Positions 25,701-37,051 of a DNA stretch of 64,000 nucleotides are shown in pieces. The stretch comes from Petrolisthes cinctipes. Lineage: Eukaryota; Arthropoda; Malacostraca; Decapoda; Porcellanidae. Location of the stretch: contig JAWQEG010000477.1 in assembly GCA_033782935.1 (NCBI GenBank), positions 310,001-374,000 of the forward strand, written 5' to 3'. The notes below the pieces were generated by a model, which did not search any database, had not been told where the DNA came from, and saw nothing but the letters and a program-made list of their open reading frames with translations. Made by a program: the position numbers and the translations under genes. The number at the start of each line of letters is the position of its first letter. Position 1 is the stretch's first letter.

Positions 25701-28371
25701 GTGCTAGAATATTTTCAAAATATAGGCTAAAAACATGCTAAAAATCGACATTTTAGGTGCCAAAAAATCGATATCTCAAATTCAGTCCCAAAACACCCGA
25801 AAATTCGATATTTTGAGGTCCCAGAAGGTATCTGTACATGCCTACTCCGTGTTAGAGTATTTTCAAAATACAGGCCAAAAACATACTGAAAATCGGTCTT
25901 TTAGGTGCCCAAAAGTCGATATGTGCATGCATCTTCTATACCCGTTTATATCTCAAATTCTGGCCCTAAACACCCGAAAATTCGATATTTTGGGGTCCCA
26001 GAAGCGATCTGTACATGCCTACTCCGTGTTAGAGTATTTTCAAAATTCAGGCCCAAAACATGCTGAAAATCGATATTTTTGGTGCATAAAGTCAATATGT
26101 GCATGTATCTTCTGTACCCGTTTATATCTCAAATTCAGGCTCAAAACACCGGAAAATTCAATATTTTGGGGTCCCAGAAGCAATCTGTACATGCCTACTC
26201 CATGTTAGAGTATTTTCAAAATACAGGCCAAAAACATACTGAAAATCGATCTTTTAGGTGCCCAAAAGTCAATATGTGCATGCATCTTCTGTACCCGTTT
26301 ATATCTCAAATTCTGGCCCTAAACACCCGAAAATTCGATATTTAGGGGTCCCAGAAGCGATCTGTACATGCCTACTCCGTGTTAGAGTATTTTCAAAATA
26401 CATGCTAAAAAACATACTGGAAATCGATCTTTTAGGTGCACAAAAGTCGATATGTGCATGCATCTTCAGTACCCGTTTATATCTCAAATTCAGGCTCAAA
26501 ACACCCGAAAATTCAATATTTTGGGGTCCCAGAAGCAATCTGTACATGCCTACTCAGTGTTAGAGTATTTTCAAAATACAGGCCCAAAACATGCTGAAAA
26601 TCGATATTTTAGATGCCCAAAGTCAATATGTGCATGTATCTTCTGTACCCGTTTATATCTCAAATTCAGGCTCAAAACACCCGAAAATTCAATATTTTGG
26701 GGTCCCAGAAGCAATCTGTACATGCCTACACAGTGCTAGAATATTTTCAAAATATAGGCTAAAAACATGCTAAAAATCGATCTTTTAGGTGCCAAAAAGT
26801 CGATATCTCAAATTCAGTCCCAAAACACCCGAAAATTCGATATTTAGGGGTCCCAGAAGCGATCTGTACATGCCTACTCCGTGTTAGAGTATTTTCAAAA
26901 TACATTCTCAAAACATACTGAAAATCGATCTTTTAGGTGCACAAAAGTCGATATGTGCATGCATCTTCAGTACCCGTTTATATCTCAAATTCAGGCTCAA
27001 AACACCCGAAAATTAAATATTTTGGGGTCCCAGAAGCAATCTGTACATGCCTACTCTGTGTTAGAGTATTTTCAAAATACAGGCCCAAAACATGCTGAAA
27101 ATCGATATTTTAGATGCCAAAAGTCAATATGTGCATGTATTTTCTGTACCCGTTTATATCTCAAATTCAGGCTCAAAACACCCGAAAATTCAATATTTTG
27201 GGGTCCCAGAAGCAATCTGTACATGCCTACACAGTGCTAGAATATTTTCAAAATATAGGCTAAAAACATGCTAAAAATCGACATTTTAGGTGCCAAAAAT
27301 TGATATCTCAAATTCAGTCCCAAAACACCCGAAAATTCGATATTTAGAGGTCTCAGAAGGTATCTGTACATGCCTACTCCGTGTTAGAGTATTTTCAAAA
27401 TACAGGCCAAAAACATACTGAAAATCGATCTTTTAGGTGCCCAAAAGTCGATATGTGCATGCATCTTCTGTACCCGTTTATATCTCAAATTCTGGCCCTA
27501 AACACCCGAAAATTCGATATTTTGGGGTCCCAGAAGCGATCTGTACATGCCTACTCCGTTTTAGAGTATTTTCAAAATTCAGGCCCAAAACATGCTGAAA
27601 ATCGATATTTTTGGTGCTCAAAGTCAATATGTGCATGTATCTTCTGTACCCGTTTATATCTCAAATTCAGCCTCAAAACACCCGAAAATTCAATATTTTG
27701 GGGTCCCAGAAGCAATCTGTACAGTGCTAGAATATTTTCAAAATATAGGCTAAAAACATGCTAAAAATCGATCTTTTAGGTGCCAAAAAGTCGATATCTC
27801 AAATTCAGTCCCAAAACACCCGAAAATTCGATATTTAGGGGTCCCAGAAGCGATCTGTACATGCCTACTCCGTGTTAGAGTATTTTCAAAATACATGCTC
27901 AAAACATACTGAAAATCGATCTTTTAGGTGCACAAAAGTCGATATGTGCATGCATCTTCAGTACCCGTTTATATCTCAAATTCAGGCTCAAAACACCCGA
28001 AAATTCAATATTTTGGGGTCCCAGAAGCAATCTGTACATGCCTACTCAGTGTTAGAGTATTTTCAAAATAAAGGCCCAAAACATGCTGAAAATCGATATT
28101 TTAGATGCCAAAAGTCAATATGTGCATGTATCTTCTGTGCCCGTTTATATCTCAAATTCAGGCTCAAAACACCCGAAAATTCAATATTTTGGGGTCCCAG
28201 AAGCAATCTGTACATGCCTACACAGTTATAGAATAATTTCAAAATATAGGCTAAAAACGTGCTAAAAATCGACATTTTAGGTGCCAAAAATCGATATCTC
28301 AAATTCAGTCCCAAAACACCCGAAAATTCGATATTTAGAGGTCCAAGAAGGTATCTGTACATGCCTACTCC
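25701..28371 (+). repeat. HOR block led by c4-c5-c4-c1-c2
   Basis: Heads fall at 25701, 25849, 26026, 26202, 26379, 26557, 26733, 26881, 27058, 27234, 27381, 27558, 27724, 27872, 28049 and about 28225. The head at 26202 reads atgttag. The c1 at 26379 is 178 bp (atgctaaaaaacatactgg). The run c3-c4-c5-c4-c1-c2 from 25701 recurs at 31534 and 35876. The c3 near 28225 has a damaged head (cagttatagaataatttc). Confidence 0.86.
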
Positions 28372-28714
28372 GTGTTAGAGTATTTTCAAAATACAGGCCA
28401 AAAACATACTGAAAATCGATCTTTTAGGTGCCCAAAAGTCGATATGTGCATGCATCTTCTGTACCCGTTTATATCTCAAATTCTGGCCCTAAACACCCGA
28501 AAATTCGATATTTTGGGGTCCCAGAAGCGATCTGTACATGCCTACTCCGTGTTAGAGTATTTTCAAAATTCAGGCCCAAAACATGCTGAAAATCGATATT
28601 TTTGGTGCATAAAGTCAATATGTGCATGTATCTTCTGTACCCGTTTATATCTCAAATTCAGGCTCAAAACACCCGAAAATTCAATATTTTGGGGTCCCAG
28701 AAGCAATCTGTACA
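28372..28714 (+). repeat. c4-c5d pair before the 4,342-bp unit
   Basis: This is an ordinary c4 (28372) and c5d (28549), the first two-thirds of a 491-bp module. The c5d carries ggtgcataaagtc, a variant shared with 6467, 12261, 17746 and 37729. Confidence 0.85.
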
Positions 28715-28870
28715 GTGCTAGAATATTTTCAAAATATAGGCTAAAAACATGCTAAAAATCGATCTTTTAGGTGCCAAAAAGTCAATATCTCAAATTCAGT
28801 CCCAAAACACCCGAAAATTCGAGATTTAGGGGTCCCAGAAGCGATCTGTACATGCCTACTCCGTGTTAGA

Positions 28871-28885
28871 GTATTTTCAAAATAC
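28871..28885. other. 15-bp perfect dyad near the monomer head (c1 form)
   Basis: GTATTTT-C-AAAATAC is a perfect inverted repeat with 7-bp arms and a single central base, at positions 9-23 of the monomer. The same form is in c2 and c4 heads. In c3 the outer pair is changed on both sides (ATATTTT-C-AAAATAT, for example 29224-29238), so the dyad stays perfect. In c5 it has one mismatch (AAAATTC). Because it occurs once per monomer, the window holds hundreds of copies. Whether it forms a hairpin or binds a protein is not known from sequence. Confidence 0.85.
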
Positions 28886-28932
28886 ATGCTCAAAACATAC
28901 TGAAAATCGATCTTTTAGGTGCACAAAAGTCG

Positions 28933-28961
28933 ATATGTGCATGCATCTTCAGTACCCGTTT
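28933..28961 (+). other. 29-bp box present in long monomers, deleted in c3
   Basis: This segment starts at atatgtgcatgc and ends at gtacccgttt, and is followed by a second atat. It includes the 8-bp palindrome TGCATGCA (28938-28945) in c1 and c4, which is broken to TGCATGTA in c2 and c5. Class c3 monomers lack exactly this interval, joining at the shared atat word. The length difference 177 minus 29 gives 148, the c3 length. Confidence 0.88.
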
Positions 28962-29039
28962 ATATCTCAAATTCAGGCTCAAAACACCCGAAAATTCAAT
29001 ATTTTGGGGTCCCAGAAGCAATCTGTACATGCCTACTCA

Positions 29040-29215
29040 GTGTTAGAGTATTTTCAAAATACAGGCCCAAAACATGCTGAAAATCGATATTTTAGATGCC
29101 CAAAGTCAATATGTGCATGTATCTTCTGTACCCGTTTATATCTCAAATTCAGGCTCAAAACACCCGAAAATTCAATATTTTGGGGTCCCAGAAGCAATCT
29201 GTACATGTCTACACA
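29040..29215 (+). repeat. Reference monomer, class c2 (176 bp)
   Basis: Class c2 is marked by acaggcccaaaacatgctg and ttttagatgcccaaag, and by gtgcatgtatc where c1 and c4 have gtgcatgcatc. The tail is c1-like (ttcaatattttgggg). It is one base shorter than c1 and c4. It normally sits between c1 and c3. Two copies (32891 and 36732) carry the 10-bp tail deletion otherwise typical of c5d. Confidence 0.93.
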
Positions 29216-29363
29216 GTGCTAGAATATTTTCAAAATATAGGCTAAAAACATGCTAAAAATCGACATTTTAGGTGCCAAAAAATCGATATCTCAAATTCAG
29301 TCCCAAAACACCCGAAAATTCGATTTTTAGAGGTCCCAGAAGGTATCTGTACATGCCTACTCC
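29216..29363 (+). repeat. Reference short monomer, class c3 (148 bp)
   Basis: Class c3 has the head gtgctagaatattttc, then ataggctaaaaacatgct, and joins cgat directly to atctcaaattcagtccc. Against c1 it lacks 29 bp, and the deletion ends share the 4-base word atat. The join creates a GATATC hexamer (29285-29290) absent from c1 and c4 at this place. It closes nearly every HOR module and is never followed by another short monomer. Sub-forms differ in gaaggtatctg or gaagcgatctg and gatatttagagg or gatatttagggg near the end. This copy reads gatttttagagg. Confidence 0.93.
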
Positions 29364-29540
29364 GTGTTAGAGTATTTTCAAAATACAGGCCAAAAACATA
29401 CTGAAAATCGAACTTTTAGGTGCCCAAAAGTCGTTATGTGCATGCATCTTCTGTACCCGTTTATATCTCAAATTTTGGCCCTAAACACCCGAAAATTCGA
29501 TATTTTGGGGTCCCAGAAGCGATCTGTACATGCCTACTCC
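29364..29540 (+). repeat. Reference monomer, class c4 (177 bp)
   Basis: Class c4 is marked by acaggccaaaaacatactg, ggtgcccaaaagtcg, aaattctggccctaaacac and a tail ttcgatattttggggtc with gcgatctg. This copy has private changes (atcgaacttt, gtcgttatg, aaattttggcc) shared with the copy at 33706, which tags the 4,342-bp duplication. Some monomers combine the c4 head with the c1 word ggtgcac, for example at 1763, 4463, 15748 and 23364. Confidence 0.92.
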
Positions 29541-29706
29541 GTATTAGAGTATTTTCAAAATTCAGACCCAAAACATGCTGAAAATCGATATTTTTGGTGC
29601 CCAAAGTCAATATGTGCATGTATCTTCTGTACCCGTTTATATCTCAAATTCAGGCTCAAAACACCCGAAAATTCAATATTTTGTGGTCCCAGAAGCAATC
29701 TGTACA
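29541..29706 (+). repeat. Reference monomer, class c5d (166 bp, 10-bp deletion)
   Basis: Class c5 is marked by ttcaggcccaaaacatgctg and atatttttggtgcccaaag. The c5d form reads atctgtacagtgctag at its end, where full c5 or c2 reads atctgtacatgcctacacagtgc. The 10 missing bases are bounded by a 3-base aca repeat. I counted about 29 monomers with this deletion (165-166 bp), including two of class c2. The last one begins at 51998. Confidence 0.9.
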
Positions 29707-30531
29707 GTGCTAGAATATTTTCAAAATATAGGCTAAAAACATGCTAAAAATCGATCTTTTAGGTGCCAAAAAGTCGATATCTCAAATTCAGTCCCAAAAA
29801 ACCCAAAAATTCGATATTTAGGGGTCCCAGAAGCGATCTGTACATGCCTACTCCGTGTTAGAGTATTTTCAAAATACATGCTCAAAACATACTGAAAATC
29901 GATCTTTTAGGTGCACAAAAGTCGATATGTGCATGCATCTTCAGTACCCGTTTATATCTCAAATTCAGGCTCAAAACACCCGAAAATTCAATATTTTGGG
30001 GTCCCAGAAGCAATCTGTACATGCCTACTCAGTGTTAGAGTATTTTCAAAATACAGGCCCAAAACATGCTGAAAATCGATATTTTAGATGCCCAAAGTCA
30101 ATATGTGCATGTATCTTCTGTTCCCGTTTATATCTCAAATTCAGGCTCAAAACACCCGAAAATTCAATATTTTGGGGTCCCAGAAGCAATCTGTACATGC
30201 CTACACAGTGCTGGAATATTTTCAAAATATAGGCTAAAAACATGCTAAAAATCGACATTTTAGGTGCCAAAAAATGATATCTCAAATTCAGTCCCAAAAC
30301 ACCCGAAAATTCGATATTTAGAGGTCCCAGAAGGTATCTGTACATGCCTACTCCGTGTTAGAGTATTTTCAAAATACAGGCCAAAAACATACTGAAAATC
30401 GATCTTTTAGGTGCCCAAAAGTCGATATGTGCATGCATCTTCTGTACCCGTTTATATCTCAAATTCTGGCCCTAAACACCCGAAAATTCGATATTTTGGG
30501 GTCCCAGAAGCGATCTGTACATGCCTACTCC

Positions 30532-30707
30532 GTGTTAGAGTATTTTCAAAATTCAGGCCCAAAACATGCTGAAAATCGATATTTTTGGTGCCCAAAGTCA
30601 ATATGTGCATGTATCTTCTGTACCCGTTTATATCTCAAATTCAGGCTCAAAACACCCGAAAATTCAATATTTTGGGGTCCCAGAAGCAATCTGTACATGC
30701 CTACTCA
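30532..30707 (+). repeat. Reference monomer, full-length class c5 (176 bp)
   Basis: This is the undeleted c5 form, with the ttcaggcccaaaacatgctg head and a complete tgcctactcagtgctag junction to the next c3. It takes the place of c5d in 501-bp c4-c5-c3 modules and is the only c5 form after about 52.2 kb. Confidence 0.9.
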
Positions 30708-33056
30708 GTGCTAGAATATTTTCAAAATATAGGCTAAAAATATGCTAAAAATCGATCTTTTAGGTGCCAAAAAGTCGATATCTCAAATTCAGTCCCAAAA
30801 CACCCGAAAATTCGATATTTAGGGGTTCCAGAAGCGATCTGTACATGCCTACTCCGTGTTAGAGTATTTTCAAAATACATGCTCAAAACATACTGAAAAT
30901 TGATCTTTTAGGTGCACAAAAGTCGATATGTGCATGCATCTTCAGTACCCGTTTATATCTCAAATTCAGGCTCAAAACACCCGAAAATTCAATATTTTGG
31001 GGTCCCAGAAGCAATCTGTATATGCCTACACAGTGCTAGAATATTTTCAAAATATAGGCTAAAAACATGCTAAAAATCGACATTTTAGGTGCCAAAAAAT
31101 CGATATCTCAAATTCAGTCCCAAAACACCCGAAAATTCGATATTTAGAGGTCCCAGAAGGTATCTGTACATGCCTACTCCGTGTTAGAGTATTTTCAAAA
31201 TACAGGCCAAAAACATACTGAAAATCGATCTTTTAGGTGCCCAAAAGTCGATATGTGCATGCATCTTCTGTACCCGTTTATATCTCAAATTCTGGCCCTA
31301 AACACCCGAAAATTCGATATTTTGGGGTCCCAGAAGCGATCTGTACATGCCTACTCCGTGTTAGAGCATTTTCAAAATTCAGGCCTAAAACATGCTGAAA
31401 ATCGATATTTTTGGTGCCCAAAGTCAATATGTGCATGTATCTTCTGTACCCGTTTATATCTCAAATTCAGGCTCAAAACACCCGAAAATTCAATATTTTG
31501 GGGTCCCAGAAGCAATCTGCACATGCCTACACAGTGCTAGAATATTTTCAAAATATAGGCTAAAAACATGCTAAAAATCGACATTTTAGGTGCCAAAAAA
31601 TCGATATCTCAAATTCAGTCCCAAAACACCCGAAAATTCGATATTTTGAGGTCCCAGAAGGTATCTGTACATGCCTACTCCGTGTTAGAGTATTTTCAAA
31701 ATACAGGCCAAAAACATACTGAAAATCGGTCTTTTAGGTGCCCAAAAGTCGATATGTGCATGCATCTTCTATACCCGTTTATATCTCAAATTCTGGCCCT
31801 AAACACCCGAAAATTCGATATTTTGGGGTCCCAGAAGCGATCTGTACATGCCTACTCCGTGTTAGAGTATTTTCAAAATTCAGGCCCAAAACATGCTGAA
31901 AATCGATATTTTTGGTGCATAAAGTCAATATGTGCATGTATCTTCTGTACCCGTTTATATCTCAAATTCAGGCTCAAAACACCCGAAAATTCAATATTTT
32001 GGGGTCCCAGAAGCAATCTGTACATGCCTACTCCGTGTTAGAGTATTTTCAAAATACAGGCCAAAAACATACTGAAAATCGATCTTTTAGGTGCCCAAAA
32101 GTCAATATGTGCATGCATCTTCTGTACCCGTTTATATCTCAAATTCTGGCCCTAAACACCCGAAAATTCGATATTTAGGGGTCCCAGAAGCGATATGTAC
32201 ATGCCTACTCCGTGTTAGAGTATTTTCAAAATACATGCTAAAAAACATACTGGAAATCGATCTTTTAGGTGCACAAAAGTCGATATGTGCATGCATCTTC
32301 AGTACCCGTTTATATCTCAAATTCAGGCTCAAAACACCCGAAAATTCAATATTTTGGGGTCCCAGAAGCAATCTGTACATGCCTACTCAGTGTTAGAGTA
32401 TTTTCAAAATACAGGCCCAAAACATGCTGAAAATCGATATTTTAGATGCCCAAAGTCAATATGTGCATGTATCTTCTGTACCCGTTTATATCTCAAATTC
32501 AGGCTCAAAACACCCGAAAATTCAATATTTTGGGGTCCCAGAAGCAATCTGTACATGCCTACACAGTGCTAGAATATTTTCAAAATATAGGCTAAAAACA
32601 TGCTAAAAATCGATCTTTTAGGTGCCAAAAAGTCGATATCTCAAATTCAGTCCCAAAACACCCGAAAATTTGATATTTAGGGGTCCCAGAAGCGATCTGT
32701 ACATGCCTACTCCGTGTTAGAGTATTTTCAAAATACATTCTCAAAACATACTGAAAATCGATCTTTTAGGTGCACAAAAGTCGATATGGGCATGCATCTT
32801 CAGTACCCGTTTATATCTCAAATTCAGGCTCAAAACACCCGAAAATTAAATATTTTGGGGTCCCAGAAGCAATCTGTACATGCCTACTCTGTGTTAGAGT
32901 ATTTTCAAAATACAGGCCCAAAACATGCTGAAAATCGATATTTTAGATGCCCAAAGTCAATATGTGCATGTATTTTCTGTACCCGTTTATATCTCAAATT
33001 TAGGCTCAAAACACCCGAAAATTCAATATTTTGGGGTCCCAGAAGCAATCTGTACA

Positions 33057-36000
33057 GTGCTAGAATATTTTCAAAATATAGGCTAAAAACATGCTAAAAA
33101 TCGATCTTTTAGGTGCCAAAAAGTCAATATCTCAAATTCAGTCCCAAAACACCCGAAAATTCGAGATTTAGGGGTCCCAGAAGCGATCTGTACATGCCTA
33201 CTCCGTGTTAGAGTATTTTCAAAATACATGCTCAAAACATACTGAAAATCGATCTTTTAGGTGCACAAAAGTCGATATGTGCATGCATCTTCAGTACCCG
33301 TTTATATCTCAAATTCAGGCTCAAAACACCCGAAAATTCAATATTTTGGGGTCCCAGAAGCAATCTGTACATGCCTACTCAGTGTTAGAGTATTTTCAAA
33401 ATACAGGCCCAAAACATGCTGAAAATCGATATTTTAGATGCCCAAAGTCAATATGTGCATGTATCTTCTGTACTCGTTTATATCTCAAATTCAGGCTCAA
33501 AACACCCGAAAATTCAATATTTTGGGGTCCCAGAAGCAATCTGTACATGTCTACACAGTGCTAGAATATTTTCAAAATATAGGCTAAAAACATGCTAAAA
33601 ATCGACATTTTAGGTGCCAAAAAATCGATATCTCAAATTCAGTCCCAAAACACCCGAAAATTCGATTTTTAGAGGTCCCAGAAGGTATCTGTACATGCCT
33701 ACTCCGTGTTAGAGTATTTTCAAAATACAGGCCAAAAACATACTGAAAATCGAACTTTTAGGTGCCCAAAAGTCGTTATGTGCATGCATCTTCTGTACCC
33801 GTTTATATCTCAAATTTTGGCCCTAAACACCCGAAAATTCGATATTTTGGGGTCCCAGAAGCGATCTGTACATGCCTACTCCGTATTAGAGTATTTTCAA
33901 AATTCAGACCCAAAACATGCTGAAAATCGATATTTTTGGTGCCCAAAGTCAATATGTGCATGTATCTTCTGTACCCGTTTATATCTCAAATTCAGGCTCA
34001 AAACACCCGAAAATTCAATATTTTGTTGTCCCAGAAGCAATCTGTACAGTGCTAGAATATTTTCAAAATATAGGCTAAAAACATGCTAAAAATCGATCTT
34101 TTAGGTGCCAAAAAGTCGATATCTCAAATTCAGTCCCAAAAAACCCGAAAATTCGATATTTAGGGGTCCCAGAAGCGATCTGTACATGCCTACTCCGTGT
34201 TAGAGTATTTTCAAAATACATGCTAAAAACATACTGAAAATCGATCTTTTAGGTGCACAAAAGTCGATATGTGCATGCATCTTCAGTACCCGTTTATATC
34301 TCAAATTCAGGCTCAAAACACCCGAAAATTCAATATTTTGGGGTCCCAGAAGCAATCTGTACATGCCTACTCAGTGTTAGAGTATTTTCAAAATACAGGC
34401 CCAAAACATGCTGAAAATCGATATTTTAGATGCCCAAAGTCAATATGTGCATGTATCTTCTGTTCCCGTTTATATCTCAAATTCAGGCTCAAAACACCCG
34501 AAAATTCAATATTTTGGGGTCCCAGAAGCAATCTGTACATGCCTACACAGTGCTGGAATATTTTCAAAATATAGGCTAAAAACATGCTAAAAATCGACAT
34601 TTTAGGTGCCAAAAAATGATATCTCAAATTCAGTCCCAAAACACCCGAAAATTCGATATTTAGAGGTCCCAGAAGGTATCTGTACATGCCTACTCCGTGT
34701 TAGAGTATTTTCAAAATACAGGCCAAAAACATACTGAAAATCGATCTTTTAGGTGCCCAAAAGTCGATATGTGCATGCATCTTCTGTACCCGTTTATATC
34801 TCAAATTCTGGCCCTAAACACCCGAAAATTCGATATTTTGGGGTCCCAGAAGCGATCTGTACATGCCTACTCCGTGTTAGAGTATTTTCAAAATTCAGGC
34901 CCAAAACATGCTGAAAATCGATATTTTTGGTGCCCAAAGTCAATATGTGCATGTATCTTCTGTACCCGTTTATATCTCAAATTCAGGCTCAAAACACCCG
35001 AAAATTCAATATTTTGGGGTCCCAGAAGCAATCTGTACATGCCTACTCAGTGCTAGAATATTTTCAAAATATAGGCTAAAAATATGCTAAAAATCGATCT
35101 TTTAGGTGCCAAAAAGTCGATATCTCAAATTCAGTCCCAAAACACCCGAAAATTCGATATTTAGGGGTTCCAGAAGCGATCTGTACATGCCTACTCCGTG
35201 TTAGAGTATTTTCAAAATACATGCTCAAAACATACTGAAAATTGATCTTTTAGGTGCACAAAAGTCGATATGTGCATGCATCTTCAGTACCCGTTTATAT
35301 CTCAAATTCAGGCTCAAAACACCCGAAAATTCAATATTTTGGGGTCCCAGAAGCAATCTGTATATGCCTACACAGTGCTAGAATATTTTCAAAATATAGG
35401 CTAAAAACATGCTAAAAATCGACATTTTAGGTGCCAAAAAATCGATATCTCAAATTCAGTCCCAAAACACCCGAAAATTCGATATTTAGAGGTCCCAGAA
35501 GGTATCTGTACATGCCTACTCCGTGTTAGAGTATTTTCAAAATACAGGCCAAAAACATACTGAAAATCGATCTTTTAGGTGCCCAAAAGTCGATATGTGC
35601 ATGCATCTTCTGTACCCGTTTATATCTCAAATTCTGGCCCTAAACACCCGAAAATTCGATATTTTGGGGTCCCAGAAGCGATCTGTACATGCCTACTCCG
35701 TGTTAGAGCATTTTCAAAATTCAGGCCTAAAACATGCTGAAAATCGATATTTTTGGTGCCCAAAGTCAATATGTGCATGTATCTTCTGTACCCGTTTATA
35801 TCTCAAATTCAGGCTCAAAACACCCGAAAATTCAATATTTTGGGGTCCCAGAAGCAATCTGCACATGCCTACACAGTGCTAGAATATTTTCAAAATATAG
35901 GCTAAAAACATGCTAAAAATCGACATTTTAGGTGCCAAAAAATCGATATCTCAAATTCAGTCCCAAAACACCCGAAAATTCGATATTTTGAGGTCCCAGA

Positions 36001-37051
36001 AGGTATCTGTACATGCCTACTCCGTGTTAGAGTATTTTCAAAATACAGGCCAAAAACATACTGAAAATCGGTCTTTTAGGTGCCCAAAAGTCGATATGTG
36101 CATGCATCTTCTATACCCGTTTATATCTCAAATTCTGGCCCTAAACACCCGAAAATTCGATATTTTGGGGTCCCAGAAGCGATCTGTACATGCCTACTCC
36201 GTGTTAGAGTATTTTCAAAATTCAGGCCCAAAACATGCTGAAAATCGATATTTTTGTTGCATAAAGTCAATATGTGCATGTATCTTCTGTACCCGTTTAT
36301 ATCTCAAATTCAGGCTCAAAACACCCGAAAATTCAATATTTTGGGGTCCCAGAAGCAATCTGTACATGCCTACTCCGTGTTAGAGTATTTTCAAAATACA
36401 GGCCAAAAACATACTGAAAATCGATCTTTTAGGTGCCCAAAAGTCAATATGTGCATGCATCTTCTGTACCCGTTTATATCTCAAATTCTGGCCCTAAACA
36501 CCCGAAAATTCGATATTTAGGGGTCCCAGAAGCGATCTGTACATGCCTACTCCGTGTTAGAGTATTTTCAAAATACATGCTAAAAAACATACTGGAAATC
36601 GATCTTTTAGGTGCACAAAAGTCGATATGTGCATGCATCTTCAGTACCCGTTTATATCTCAAATTCAGGCTCAAAACACCCGAAAATTCAATATTTTGGG
36701 GTCCCAGAAGCAATCTGTACATGCCTACTCAGTGTTAGAGTATTTTCAAAATACACGCCCAAAACATGCTGAAAATCGATATTTTAGATGCCCAAAGTCA
36801 ATATGTGCATGTATCTTCTGTACCCGTTTATATCTCAAATTCAGGCTCAAAACACCCGAAAATTCAATATTTTGGGGTCCCAGAAGCAATCTGTACAGTG
36901 CTAGAATATTTTCAATATATAGGCTAAAATTTTTAACATGCTAAAAATCGATCTTTTAGGTGCCAAAAAGTCGATATCTCAAATTCAGTCCCAAAACACC
37001 CGAAAATTCGATATTTAGGGGTCCCAGAAGCGATCTGTACATGCCTACTCC
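33057..37051 (+). repeat. 4,342-bp HOR unit, copy 2
   Basis: The sequence repeats copy 1 at an offset of 4,342 bp with all its tags (gagatttagg, gtcgttatg, ctgtatatgcc, gagcattttc). Heads run 33057, 33205, 33382, 33558, 33706, 33883, 34049, 34197, 34374, 34550, 34697, 34874, 35050, 35198, 35375, 35523, 35700, 35876, 36024, 36201, 36377, 36554, 36732 and 36898. At the right end the c2 at 36732 has the 10-bp deletion and the next c3 has a 6-bp insertion (gctaaaatttttaacatg), shifting the offset to 4,338 bp. Confidence 0.88.

Larger units (their letters stand above)
28863..29039 (+). repeat. Reference monomer, class c1 (177 bp)
   Basis: This is a typical full-length class c1 monomer. Diagnostic words are tacatgctcaaaacatact after the head, ggtgcacaaaagtcg, cttcagtacc, and a tail reading ttcaatattttgggg with gcaatctg. 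It contains the 29-bp box (28933-28961) that class c3 lacks. It usually follows c3 and precedes c2 or c3. Variants carry acattctc or acattatc in place of acatgctc, mostly after 26.8 kb. Confidence 0.93.
28863..29854 (+). repeat. Canonical 992-bp hexameric HOR unit
   Basis: Six monomers in the order c1 (177), c2 (176), c3 (148), c4 (177), c5d (166), c3 (148) sum to exactly 992 bp. The unit alternates two half-units of 501 and 491 bp. The same order is seen starting at 6781, 7774 (continuing to 8765), 18875, 19868, 27872, 33205 and 38043, with changes of a few bases. Confidence 0.92.
28715..33056 (+). repeat. 4,342-bp HOR unit, copy 1
   Basis: Heads fall at 28715, 28863, 29040, 29216, 29364, 29541, 29707, 29855, 30032, 30208, 30355, 30532, 30708, 30856, 31033, 31181, 31358, 31534, 31682, 31859, 32035, 32212, 32390, 32566, 32714 and 32891. 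Tags include aaagtcaatatctc with gagatttagg (c3 at 28715), gtcgttatg, ctgtatatgcc near 31017, and gagcattttc near 31365. It contains both the canonical hexamer and a c1-c3 dimer (30856-31180). Confidence 0.88.

Noticed and set aside
28938..28945. TGCATGCA palindrome as a transcription-factor site.
   Set aside because: It is part of the repeat, lost in c3 and changed in c2 and c5. Nothing else suggests a promoter.
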